Of a DNA stretch of 9,334 nucleotides, positions 1 through 7,002 are shown piece after piece. The notes under the pieces were generated by a model. It was not told the DNA's origin, made no database searches, and saw only the letters and a program-made list of their open reading frames with translations. This stretch comes from Chloroflexota bacterium. Lineage in GTDB: Bacteria > Chloroflexota > Limnocylindria > QHBO01. Positions within the stretch are counted from its first letter, which is position 1. The number at the start of each line of letters is the position of its first letter. The stretch covers positions 1 through 9,334 of the forward strand of contig JACDHU010000049.1 of the NCBI GenBank assembly GCA_013820865.1, written 5' to 3'. Position numbers and translations under genes: made by a program.

Positions 1-603
1 GCGGTACCGATGCAGGCGCTCGCGCGCCTCGTCCCCCATCGGCACGCGCCGCTCCTTGTTGCCCTTGCCGATCACCCGCACCTGCTGATTCGCCATGTCC
101 ACGCGGTCGGTATCGAGGCCCACGAGCTCGCTGACTCGCAGGCCGCAGGCATACAACAGCTCGAGGATGGCTCGGTCTCGTATCCCGATCGGCTCATCTG
201 GCGGCGGCGCGTCCAGGATGCGCACGACATCCTCGGGCGCGAGTACGTCGGGAAGGTACGTGCCGGGCCGTGGCGCGTCGATGAGGGCGGGCACGTCGCG
301 CGTCGCGTGGCCCTCGCGCAGGGCGAACGCGTAGAAGCTGCGCACCGCCGCGCTCTTGCGGGCCTGGGTGCTGCCTTTCGCACCCGTTCGTTGCAGCGCG
401 GCGACGAAGTCGATGAGCGGCTGGGGGTCATCGGTCCATCGTGTGCCCGCCTGCTCCGCAAACTGCGCCAGATCGCGCCGGTAGGCCGATATTGTCAGTG
501 GCGAGAGCCCGCGTTCGACCCGCAGCTCGATCAGGAAAGACCGAACGGCCTCCGCCAGTGCCGGGTCCGGGTCCGTTCCGGGGTTGTCCATGGCGTCGTT
601 CAT
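1..603 (-). CDS. xerD: Tyrosine site-specific recombinase XerD, C-terminus cut by window edge
   Basis: This is the N-terminal 201 residues of a Xer tyrosine recombinase, the family that resolves chromosome dimers at dif sites. A SAM-like core-binding domain lies at about 15-105 (LRVERGLSPLTISAYRRDL near its start) and the catalytic domain begins near 120. The first catalytic Arg is R156 in ACGLRVSEL and the beta-hairpin Lys is K180 in GKGNKER; their spacing of 24 equals R148 to K172 in E. coli XerD. The remaining catalytic residues (HxxR, H/W and the Tyr nucleophile) lie beyond the left edge. The start at 603 forms an ATGA overlap with the recN stop, which implies translational coupling; an in-frame ATG at 591 is the alternative. 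XerD is favoured over XerC from the hairpin motif and the chromosomal setting, but XerA or XerC cannot be excluded without the C-terminus. Confidence 0.93.
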   Translation of the reverse strand, partial: MNDAMDNPGTDPDPALAEAVRSFLIELRVERGLSPLTISAYRRDLAQFAEQAGTRWTDDPQPLIDFVAALQRTGAKGSTQARKSAAVRSFYAFALREGHATRDVPALIDAPRPGTYLPDVLAPEDVVRILDAPPPDEPIGIRDRAILELLYACGLRVSELVGLDTDRVDMANQQVRVIGKGNKERRVPMGDEARERLHRYR

Positions 604-2267
604 TGCTGCAGGGAGTCAGCCGACCGCAAGAGCGTCTCGGCCGCCGCATGCGCCTCGTCTCCGGCGCTTTCACCGGCGAGCATGGCCGCAAGCTCGGCCG
701 AACGCTCGTCGGGTAGCAGGAGGCGTACGACGGTCGTGGTTCGGCCGTCGACCGCGCGCTTCCCGACGACGAGATGCGCGTCGGCATGCGCGGCCACCTG
801 CGGCAGGTGAGTGACACACAGCACCTGGTGGTGCGCGCTCAGCGCTCGAAGCCGCTGTCCCAGCGATGATGCGTTGCGTCCGCCCACGCCGGCATCGATC
901 TCGTCGAAGATGAGCAACGGCGTCTCATCGCTGGCGGCAAGCACGACCTTCAGGGCCAGCGACATTCGGCTGGACTCTCCACCGGACGCAATCCTGCCCA
1001 GCGGTCGCGGCGGCTCGCCCGGGTTCGGGGCGAAGGTGAACGTGACGCGATCGGCCCCGTTGGTGGAAATCTCGGTGGGTTCGACGTCGACCCCAAACGC
1101 GTTGGCTGGCAGCCCGAGCGGCGGCAGCTCGGCGTTGACCGCCGCGACCAACCGGCCCGCGGCATCTTGCCTCGCAGTGCTCAGCGCCTGTCCGGCCGCC
1201 TCCAACGCCGAGCGCCTGTGCTGTTCAAGCTGTCGGAGCCGATCACGCTCGCCCTCCTGGTTCTCGAGCCGCTCCAGCTCCGCGCCCGACGACTCGCCGA
1301 AGGCGATGACGGCCTCGAGCGAGTCGCCGTACTTGCGACGCAGGTCATACAACAGGGACAACCGCTCCTCGGCGGATGCGCGGCTCGCGGCATCAAGGTC
1401 CACGCCATCGGAGGCGGCTTCCACATCACGAGCGAGCTCCGATACCTCAGCCGAAAGTAGCGCGATCCGGTCCGCCAGCGAAACGAAACGCTCGTCATGC
1501 TGGGCGGCGGTCGCCAGGCTGCGCTCGACCGCGCTGAGTGCGTCTCGGGCGCCGCCATCATCGCGGAGCGCAGCCACCGCCTCGGATGCCGCCACCGCGA
1601 TGATTTCGGCGTGCTGCGCGGCACGAAGCTGCGCCTCGAGCTCGACATCCTCCCCGACGGTAAGGCGCGCACCGGAGATCTCTTCGACCTGGTGGCGGAG
1701 CAGCTCGGTGCGCCGTGCCAACTCGTGGGCATCGGTCAGAAGCTCGGTCGCTGCCGCCGCCGTCGCGCGCCAGTCGCGATGGGCCGTCGCCACCGCGTCG
1801 ACGGCGCGCTCGTGGCCGCCGAATCCATCGAGCAGCTCGCGCTGCCGTGCCGGCTCGAACAGTCGCTGCTGGTCGTGCTGACCGTGGATCTCGCCGAGGC
1901 GCGCGCCGAGCGCGGCCAGACCGCCGATCGTCACCGCCCGATCATTGACGCGTGCCACGGATCGGCCGTCGGCCGACACCTCGCGGTGGACGATGAGGGT
2001 CCCATCCCCCGCCGCGACAAGATCGGCCAAGGGGTCGTCGTCAGCGGCCAGCGGGGCGTCGAAGATGGCCTCGACGCGAGACGCATCGGTCCCGGAGCGA
2101 ACCTGGTCGGTGCTGGCGCGAGCGCCCAGGATCAGCGCCACCGCGTCAACCACCAGCGACTTACCCGCACCGGTCTCGCCGGTGAGCACCGTGAACCCGG
2201 GCGCCATGGTGAGCCGGACGGACTCGACCACGGCAAAATTTTGGACTGTCAGCTCCCGCAGTGCCAT
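600..2267 (-). CDS. recN: DNA repair protein RecN
   Basis: RecN is an SMC-like ATPase that acts early in recombinational repair of double-strand breaks. The product has 555 residues, the usual family length. The Walker A motif GETGAGKS is at 30-37 and a Q-loop region HGQHDQQRL at 128-136. A central region of about 160-370, rich in Glu, Arg, Ala and Leu, fits the coiled-coil arms. The ABC signature SGGES is at 428-432, Walker B LLIFDEIDAG at 451-460, and the H-loop His is in VTHLPQ (487). The gene starts at ATG 15 bp after the nadK stop, with no clear Shine-Dalgarno sequence, and its TGA overlaps the xerD ATG by ATGA. recN next to nadK and tlyA is the order known from Actinobacteria. All nucleotide-binding motifs are intact, so it should be functional. 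Confidence 0.97.
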   Translation of the reverse strand: MALRELTVQNFAVVESVRLTMAPGFTVLTGETGAGKSLVVDAVALILGARASTDQVRSGTDASRVEAIFDAPLAADDDPLADLVAAGDGTLIVHREVSADGRSVARVNDRAVTIGGLAALGARLGEIHGQHDQQRLFEPARQRELLDGFGGHERAVDAVATAHRDWRATAAAATELLTDAHELARRTELLRHQVEEISGARLTVGEDVELEAQLRAAQHAEIIAVAASEAVAALRDDGGARDALSAVERSLATAAQHDERFVSLADRIALLSAEVSELARDVEAASDGVDLDAASRASAEERLSLLYDLRRKYGDSLEAVIAFGESSGAELERLENQEGERDRLRQLEQHRRSALEAAGQALSTARQDAAGRLVAAVNAELPPLGLPANAFGVDVEPTEISTNGADRVTFTFAPNPGEPPRPLGRIASGGESSRMSLALKVVLAASDETPLLIFDEIDAGVGGRNASSLGQRLRALSAHHQVLCVTHLPQVAAHADAHLVVGKRAVDGRTTTVVRLLLPDERSAELAAMLAGESAGDEAHAAAETLLRSADSLQQ

Positions 2268-2282
2268 GCGTGCAGTATCGAC

Positions 2283-3119
2283 CTAGTACGGCAGGAGCGA
2301 GGCCTTGGTGCGCAGCAAGTCGTAGAACGGCGTGCTGCCGGCCAGCTCGATCATGCGCAGCGGCTCCGGTAGCGCACGAACCTCCACCCGATCGCCGATC
2401 GCCATCGGCACGTCGGCCTGGCCGTCCAGGCTGACGAATGCCCCGTCGTGTACGTCCCGCAGCGTGAGGTGCACGACGTGATCCTCACCGGCCACGACGC
2501 TGTGCAGCGGCGAGAGATAGGCCGCGACCGGCGTGATGATCATGTTGCGCAGGCGGGGGTCCAGGATCGAGCCGCCGGCGCTGAAGCTATAGGCGGTCGA
2601 CCCGGTCGGCGTCGCAACGACGACCGCATCGGCGACATAGGTGGCCAGGTGCGAGCCGGAGACCTCGACCTCGACCTGGATCATGCGCACGCGACTGCCA
2701 CGGGCGACCACGACCTCGTTGAGGCACTCGTGCTCTTCGACGCTCCCGCTGCCGCGAACAAGGCGCGCCGCGATCCGAAACCGATTCTCGACGCCATAGT
2801 CGCCGGCAACCACCTGCTCGAGCGCTGCCTCCAGGCCGTCCGACTCGACCTTTGCCAGGAAGCCGACCCGCCCGAGGTTGATACCCAGCGCCGGAACGCC
2901 GGAGCCGCCGACGGCCCGCGCCGTGCGCAGGAACGTGCCGTCACCACCGAGCACGCAGACGAGGTCCGTGGTCGGCAGCTCGGACTCGATGCGTTCGCGC
3001 GCATCACCGGAGGCATCCCAGGCTTCGACGCCGTGGGCTTCGCACCACGCGCGTCCACGCTCGAGGAGTCCCGGGGCGCGATCGCTGTACGGATTCCAGA
3101 CGAAGCCGATGCGCTTCAT
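2283..3119 (-). CDS. nadK: NAD kinase (ATP/polyphosphate-NAD kinase)
   Basis: NAD kinase phosphorylates NAD to NADP in the cytoplasm and is the only route to NADP. The product has 278 residues. The hallmark GGDGTFL motif is at 58-64, with its catalytic Asp at 60. The conserved NE pair is at 134-135, the TPTGSTAYSFSAGG loop at 170-183, and SLDGQ at 230-234, all in the expected order. The start ATG overlaps the TGA of the upstream RHH gene by ATGA, and recN follows after 15 bp, so expression is probably coupled to both. NADP also serves the reductase step after DXS, and dxs is upstream in the same run, but that link is only suggestive. No truncation or missing active-site residue is visible. 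Confidence 0.97.
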   Translation of the reverse strand: MKRIGFVWNPYSDRAPGLLERGRAWCEAHGVEAWDASGDARERIESELPTTDLVCVLGGDGTFLRTARAVGGSGVPALGINLGRVGFLAKVESDGLEAALEQVVAGDYGVENRFRIAARLVRGSGSVEEHECLNEVVVARGSRVRMIQVEVEVSGSHLATYVADAVVVATPTGSTAYSFSAGGSILDPRLRNMIITPVAAYLSPLHSVVAGEDHVVHLTLRDVHDGAFVSLDGQADVPMAIGDRVEVRALPEPLRMIELAGSTPFYDLLRTKASLLPY

Positions 3120-3457
3120 TCGGCTTCGGCCGCGCGCTGCTCGAGGCCGATGGCCAGCCGCTCCACGCTGCGTCGCAGCTCGGCCAGCTCGGTGGCGGTG
3201 TCGTTCGGCGTCGTGACGGCCGCATACGAACGGTCCAAGCCGGCGGCGATCAGCGCGCGCATCAGGCCGGATGGCGACACACCGCGCGATGAGGCGACCT
3301 CCTCGACGCGGGCCAGGAGGGCATCGGGCATGCGCAGGCTGACGATCTGGCGCATCGTGTCCGGCGACGGCTCGGGCGTGGGAGGCTCAACGACCTCCAG
3401 CCCCTCGAAGCCGATGCCAAGCTGCTCGGCCGTTGCGACTGCTCTGCGCTTCATCAC
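3116..3457 (-). CDS. Ribbon-helix-helix (CopG/MetJ-like) small DNA-binding protein
   Basis: The gene encodes 113 residues and I recognise only the fold. Residues 36-77 fit a ribbon-helix-helix domain: a beta strand (RQIVSLRM), helix A (PDALLARVEEVASSRG) and helix B after SPSG (LMRALIAAGLDRS). Before it is a 35-residue N-terminus rich in acidic residues and proline. After it, a heptad-like Leu/Arg/Glu segment (91-113) could form a short coiled coil. RHH proteins bind DNA as dimers through the beta ribbon. The start is GTG at 3457 or the adjacent ATG at 3454; neither has a Shine-Dalgarno sequence. The stop overlaps nadK by ATGA. No toxin gene is adjacent, so an antitoxin role is unlikely and an operon regulator is the better guess. 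Its target is unknown. Confidence 0.85.
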   Translation of the reverse strand: MMKRRAVATAEQLGIGFEGLEVVEPPTPEPSPDTMRQIVSLRMPDALLARVEEVASSRGVSPSGLMRALIAAGLDRSYAAVTTPNDTATELAELRRSVERLAIGLEQRAAEAE

Positions 3458-3478
3458 GCAGATCGTAATACGCGCGTG
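3455..3478 (-). promoter_or_regulatory. Possible promoter/operator just upstream of the RHH gene
   Basis: The 55-bp gap between tlyA and the RHH gene is less GC-rich than its surroundings. On the minus strand TATTACGAT lies a few bases before the GTG/ATG start, so a -10 element there would give a leaderless or nearly leaderless transcript; no matching -35 is evident. A perfect 8-bp palindrome ACGCGCGT (3470-3477) overlaps 5-bp inverted arms (3455-3459 and 3474-3478). Autoregulation by the RHH protein is a guess from position only. Confidence 0.22.
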
Positions 3479-3512
3479 CTACATCCGTATGCTCCGGCGA
3501 CATGTCTGCGAC

Positions 3513-4262
3513 TCACAGCATCACTCGCGTCGGGTCGCGGGGAGCTGTCCGCAGATGAAGCAGGAACTCGACATTGCCGTCACTTCCCGTGATCGGCGAC
3601 CGATCCGTACCCCACGCATACAGGCCAACCGCCTCAGCCGCGAGCGTTACCTCGCGCACAACCCGCTCGTGCACCAGCGGATCAACCACGACCCCGCCGC
3701 GCGGCACGTCGTCGCGACCGGCCTCGAACTGCGGCTTGACGAGGGCAATGACGCGGCCATCATCGGCCAGCAACGAACGGACGGCGGGCAGCACCAGGCC
3801 AAGGCCGATAAAGCTGAGGTCCAGCGTGACGAGGTCGATCCGTTCGGGAAGTTCGCGAAGCTCGCGCAGGTTCGTGCGCTCCATGCTCACCACGCGCGGG
3901 TCCTCGCGCAGCCGTTGGATGAGCTGGGCGCGTCCGACATCCACGGCGTACACGATCCGCACCCCCCGAGCGAGCAGCACATCGGTGAACCCGCCGGTCG
4001 ACGCTCCTGCATCCAGCGTCGCCCACCCGGCCGGATCAACTCCAAAGGCATCGAGCGCGTGCTCCAGCTTTGCCCCGGCCCGACTCGCCCAGCGCGGCTT
4101 CTCCACCAGAGAGACCGATGCGTCCTGCGCAACCAGCTGACCCGGCTTCAGCCGTCGATTGCCGTCGAGATCCACCGCGCCGGCATGGATGAGCGCCTGT
4201 GCCTCGGCACGGCTGCGGACGAGACCGCGTTCGGTGAGCAACTGGTCCAGCCGGATGCGCAC
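3513..4262 (-). CDS. tlyA: TlyA-family rRNA 2'-O-methyltransferase (S4 + FtsJ-like domains)
   Basis: Members of this family methylate ribosomal RNA at cytidine 2'-OH groups using S-adenosylmethionine; in mycobacteria this affects capreomycin sensitivity. The product has 249 residues. An S4 RNA-binding domain occupies about 1-60 (MRIRLDQLLTERGLVRSRAE), followed by an RrmJ/FtsJ-type domain. The SAM-binding motif LDAGASTGGFTD is at 83-94. A K-D-K-E set can be placed at K65, D148 (DLSF), K176 (KPQFE) and E232 (NVEF); the last two intervals, 28 and 56, equal those of M. tuberculosis TlyA. The start is GTG at 4262, 3 bp after the dxs TAA and without a Shine-Dalgarno sequence, so re-initiation after dxs is likely. 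dxs-tlyA adjacency is also known from Bacillus. Haemolysin names for this family are historical. Confidence 0.94.
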   Translation of the reverse strand: MRIRLDQLLTERGLVRSRAEAQALIHAGAVDLDGNRRLKPGQLVAQDASVSLVEKPRWASRAGAKLEHALDAFGVDPAGWATLDAGASTGGFTDVLLARGVRIVYAVDVGRAQLIQRLREDPRVVSMERTNLRELRELPERIDLVTLDLSFIGLGLVLPAVRSLLADDGRVIALVKPQFEAGRDDVPRGGVVVDPLVHERVVREVTLAAEAVGLYAWGTDRSPITGSDGNVEFLLHLRTAPRDPTRVML

Positions 4263-4265
4263 AGG

Positions 4266-6224
4266 TTATGCGGCGGGGGCCTTCGAGCGAGCGCGTCGCT
4301 TGGCCCGCGCGGGGACGCTTAACGCCGCACGCACCTGGACAAGCATGCCGGGCGCATCGATACCCTGGAGGCGCCGCAGGTCGTCGACGGCGCCGTGATG
4401 AACGAATCCTTCGGCGAGGGTGACCTTGTGCAGCGGGACGTGCACGCCGGCACGGTTGAGCGCGTCCAGCACACCGTCGCCGAATCCACCGAGCGCGGCG
4501 GACTCCTCGGCCGTCACCACCAGGCGCTTGCCCGCGGCGTGCTCACTGATCAGCGCTTCGTCCAAGGGCTTCGCCCAACGCGCGTTGATGACGGTGGCGG
4601 TCAGTCCATCGGCCTCGAGGTCTGACGCGACCGACAGCAGGCGCTGCACGATCGGCCCGAAGCCGATCATGAGCAGATCCTCCCCCGATCGGAGCACCTC
4701 CCCGCGGCCGATCTCCAGCGGCACGCCGTCGTGATCCGGCAGATCCTCGCCGACGTCGCGCGGGTAGAGGAGCACCATCGGTCCGTCATGCGCCACCGAC
4801 GTGGCAACCAGGTCGCGCAGCTCCTGCTCGTCCTTCGGCGAACCGATCGCCAGGTTTGGGAGCGAGCGCATGGCCGACAGCATGAACATGCCCTGGTGGC
4901 TGGTACCGTCCTCGCCAACGAGCCCGGATCGGTCCAATCCAATGAGCACGGGCACGTTGTTCTGGCACACGTCATGGACGAGCCCGTCCAGGGCGCGCTG
5001 GCCGAAGGTCGAGTACAGGACGACCACGGGACGCATCCCGGCCAGGCCAAGTCCGGCGGCCATGGTCACGGCGTGCTGCTCGGCAATCCCGACATCGTGG
5101 AAGCGCGCGGGAAAGTGGTCCGCGAATCGTGACAGGCCAGTCCCGGTCGGCATGCCGGCCGTGATGGCCGTGATGCGCCGGTCCGTCTCGCCCAGGTGAA
5201 TGAGCTCCTCGACGAATGTCTGCGTGTACGTCTTCGGCTTGCGCTTCAGCTCCGCCTCGGGCGGAAGTGGCTCCTCGGTCGGATCGATCACGCACAGGTC
5301 GATGGGTGGCAGGCTGGCACCGTGGAAACTCATCGAGTCCTCCTCGGCGGGCGCGTATCCCTTGCCCTTGATCGTCTTGACGTGGACCAGCACGGGCGTC
5401 CCCAGCTGGAACGCGGCCTCGAAACTCTCCTCCAGCTCGCGAAGGTTGTGACCATCGAGGACGCCGATGTAGGTGAGTCCCATGTCCTCGAAGAAACCGA
5501 CCTTCGCCCAACTGCGCTTGAAGCCTTCCTTAGCCCATGCCAGCACATCGAAGGCCGGCTTGCCGATGACGGGCACGCGCGGCAGCGCGCGCTGCGTGAC
5601 CGACTTCGTCTCCTGGTAGGCGCGCGACAGGCGCAACTTGTTGAGGCGCGTCGAGAGCCCGCCGACCGATGGACTTATGCTCATCTCGTTGTCGTTGAGC
5701 ACGATGAGCAACGGATACTTCACGTGACCGAGGTGATTGAGCGCCTCCATTGTCAGCCCGGATCCGAGCGCGGCGTCGCCCAGGCAGACCGCGATCCGCT
5801 GGCGCCTTGCCGGATCGGACCTGGCCTTTAGGGCGCGGGCCGCCGCCAGGCCGACCCCGATGCTCACGCCTGTGCCCGCGTGACCGCCGTCGAAGACGTC
5901 GTGTTCACTCTCGGATCGCCGAGGGAAGCCACCAATGCCACCAACCTGGCGCAGCGTATCGAACCGATCCCCACGGCCTGTCAGCAGCTTGTGCGCGTAC
6001 GCCTGGTGTCCGGTATCCCACACGATCCGGTCGCGTGGCGAGTCCATCACGCGGTGGAGCGCCAGGGTGAGCTCAACCGCGCCGAGCGAGCTGGCCAGGT
6101 GCCCGCCGGTCTGCTGGACGGTGCGGATCATCTTCTCGCGAAGCTCCGTGGCCAGCGTATCGAGCTGCTCTGGCGTCATGCCGTGGATCTGAGCCGGCTC
6201 GCGGATCGTGTCGAGCAGAGTCAA
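4266..6224 (-). CDS. dxs: 1-deoxy-D-xylulose-5-phosphate synthase
   Basis: DXS condenses pyruvate with glyceraldehyde 3-phosphate, using thiamine diphosphate, in the first step of the MEP isoprenoid pathway. The product has 652 residues, slightly longer than usual because of a basic tail from about 638 (ARAKRRARSK). Family motifs are clear: GHLASSLGAVELT with H42, WDTGHQAYAHK with H73, NDN at 177-179, VGIAEQHAVTMAAG with catalytic Glu382, YSTFGQR at 404-410, GEDGTSHQG with His443, and YPR at 487-489. Two motifs differ from the common form. The ThDP/Mg motif reads GDAALGSG (149-156) rather than GDGA, and GHAGTGVS (114-121) replaces GHSSTSIS. The start TTG at 6224 is chosen because LLDTIREP matches the normal DXS N-terminus; GAGGG at 6239-6235 lies 10 nt upstream. 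tlyA follows after 3 bp. Confidence 0.96.
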   Translation of the reverse strand: MTLLDTIREPAQIHGMTPEQLDTLATELREKMIRTVQQTGGHLASSLGAVELTLALHRVMDSPRDRIVWDTGHQAYAHKLLTGRGDRFDTLRQVGGIGGFPRRSESEHDVFDGGHAGTGVSIGVGLAAARALKARSDPARRQRIAVCLGDAALGSGLTMEALNHLGHVKYPLLIVLNDNEMSISPSVGGLSTRLNKLRLSRAYQETKSVTQRALPRVPVIGKPAFDVLAWAKEGFKRSWAKVGFFEDMGLTYIGVLDGHNLRELEESFEAAFQLGTPVLVHVKTIKGKGYAPAEEDSMSFHGASLPPIDLCVIDPTEEPLPPEAELKRKPKTYTQTFVEELIHLGETDRRITAITAGMPTGTGLSRFADHFPARFHDVGIAEQHAVTMAAGLGLAGMRPVVVLYSTFGQRALDGLVHDVCQNNVPVLIGLDRSGLVGEDGTSHQGMFMLSAMRSLPNLAIGSPKDEQELRDLVATSVAHDGPMVLLYPRDVGEDLPDHDGVPLEIGRGEVLRSGEDLLMIGFGPIVQRLLSVASDLEADGLTATVINARWAKPLDEALISEHAAGKRLVVTAEESAALGGFGDGVLDALNRAGVHVPLHKVTLAEGFVHHGAVDDLRRLQGIDAPGMLVQVRAALSVPARAKRRARSKAPAA

Positions 6225-6254
6225 GGTGGAGATGCCCTCATGAATTCGGACGGA

Positions 6255-6275
6255 AGTATATGACCGATGCGGTCA
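6255..6275 (-). promoter_or_regulatory. Candidate dxs promoter with adjacent small inverted repeat
   Basis: In the 110-bp gap before dxs the minus strand carries TATACT (6260-6255), a 5 of 6 match to a -10 hexamer, about 30 bp before the TTG start. No good -35 sits at the right distance. Directly upstream is TGACC-GATGC-GGTCA (6261-6275), 5-bp arms with a 5-base spacer, and the GCGGTCA half recurs at 6300-6306. A regulator could bind here, but motifs this short also arise by chance. Confidence 0.3.
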
Positions 6276-6311
6276 GCACGCCTTTAGACGGTTGGGCGGG
6301 CGGTCATGCCA

Positions 6312-6323
6312 CGCCACGTGGCG
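6312..6323. repeat. Perfect 12-bp palindrome CGCCACGTGGCG after the transducer-like gene
   Basis: The palindrome centres on CACGTG and begins 11 bp downstream of the stop codon of the transducer-like gene. It has no loop and no following T-run, so it is a poor Rho-independent terminator. A protein-binding site is possible but unproven. Confidence 0.3.
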
Positions 6324-6334
6324 CAACCCGATCA

Positions 6335-6715
6335 TCACGAGTCGCCAGGGAACGCCATCGTGGAGAGCAGCGCATTCTCAGCCTGGCGAGAGTCGAGTCG
6401 CGTGTGCTGCACGACGATCGGGACGTCGGAAATCAGAACGCTCGCGTACGGAGTGTCCCGCGGAACCGGCTCCGGATCGGTCAGATCGTTGAAGCGCTGG
6501 TGGAGCGTGCGGCCCGCTGGAACCGTGACACGATAGGGCCCGACCCGAGCCCTATCCTCGAAGTAGATCGTGATCTCGACGTGCGCGTCGACGTCGCCGG
6601 AGTTGAGAAGGCAGGCGGTCTCGTGGCTGGTCATGGCGGGCTCGGGGCCGGTGCCCTCGCCGGGAATGTAGCCTTCGGCGATCGCCCAGCGACGCCGTCC
6701 GATGCTGTCAGTCAT
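6335..6715 (-). CDS. Anabaena sensory rhodopsin transducer (ASRT) family protein
   Basis: The 126-residue product resembles the soluble transducer of Anabaena sensory rhodopsin (PF07100) along its whole length. The N-terminus IGRRRWAIAEGYIPGEGTGP (5-24), SHETACLLN (30-38), DAHVEITIYFEDR (43-55), RFNDL (74-78) and VPIVVQHTRLDSRQAENAL (98-116) are the family's conserved blocks as I remember them. The fold is a small beta-sandwich that forms tetramers, has been proposed to bind small molecules, and also occurs in organisms without rhodopsin. There is no signal peptide or membrane segment. ATG at 6715 is chosen because homology begins there; reading further upstream only enters xseB in another frame. 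It lies 32 bp after xseB, in the same direction, and 110 bp before dxs. No rhodopsin gene is in the window, so its partner and role are unknown. Confidence 0.88.
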   Translation of the reverse strand: MTDSIGRRRWAIAEGYIPGEGTGPEPAMTSHETACLLNSGDVDAHVEITIYFEDRARVGPYRVTVPAGRTLHQRFNDLTDPEPVPRDTPYASVLISDVPIVVQHTRLDSRQAENALLSTMAFPGDS

Positions 6716-6747
6716 GGTCACCGATGGCGCACGGCGCGTGCCAAGCC

Positions 6748-7002
6748 TTACTCCTCGGGCTCGGCTCCGGTCACACCGCGGCGGCCAAGCTCGGTGATGG
6801 TCAGCTCGGCTTCGCGCAGGCGCGCATCGCACGCGGCATGCAGGCGCAGGCCGTCCTTGTAGAGCGTGATGCTCTCCTCCAGGCCTACGTTGCCGGCCTC
6901 GAGCTTGTGCACCGTCTGCTGAAGGGCCACGACCAGCTCGTCGAATGGTCGCTTGACGAGGTCGTCGTCGCTCAGTTCGCGCAGGGCAATGTCATCGGTC
7001 AT
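6748..7002 (-). CDS. xseB: Exodeoxyribonuclease VII small subunit
   Basis: XseB is the small subunit of exonuclease VII, which degrades single-stranded DNA into oligonucleotides; several copies bind each XseA. The product has 84 residues, within the usual range. The family pattern is clear: FDELVVALQQTVHKLEAGNVGLEESITLYKDGLRL (20-54), a helical hairpin with the conserved LE.G...LEES.. .Y.. .L core. The ATG at 7002 overlaps the xseA stop by ATGA, which fits the need for matched subunit amounts. The C-terminus is short and acidic (GAEPEE). The transducer-like gene follows after 32 bp, with a weak 5-bp stem between them (6729-6741). Confidence 0.95.
   Translation of the reverse strand: MTDDIALRELSDDDLVKRPFDELVVALQQTVHKLEAGNVGLEESITLYKDGLRLHAACDARLREAELTITELGRRGVTGAEPEE

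Noticed and set aside
1..603. Tyrosine recombinase as a sign of an integrated mobile element
   Set aside because: The sequence is Xer-like, is translationally coupled to recN, and has no phage, transposon or attachment-site features beside it.
811..2372. Plus-strand open frames opposite recN (including 811-1881 and 1497-2372)
   Set aside because: They are antisense shadows of recN; the Ser/Arg-rich products lack any motif.
3116..3457. RHH protein as the antitoxin of a toxin-antitoxin pair
   Set aside because: Both neighbours are housekeeping enzymes (TlyA and NadK) and no small toxin gene fits in the gaps.
2448..4322. Long plus-strand open frame of 624 codons
   Set aside because: It runs antisense across nadK, the RHH gene and tlyA, which carry clear family motifs. 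Its translation is low in complexity with no recognisable domain, as expected in GC-rich DNA.
6716..6832. Longer N-terminus for the transducer-like protein
   Set aside because: The extra 39 residues overlap xseB in another frame and are Arg/Ala-rich; the family's homology starts just after the ATG at 6715.
6260..6862. Plus-strand open frame of 200 codons across the dxs upstream gap
   Set aside because: It lies opposite the transducer-like gene and part of xseB, whose reading frames show strong family conservation, and its product matches nothing I recognise.
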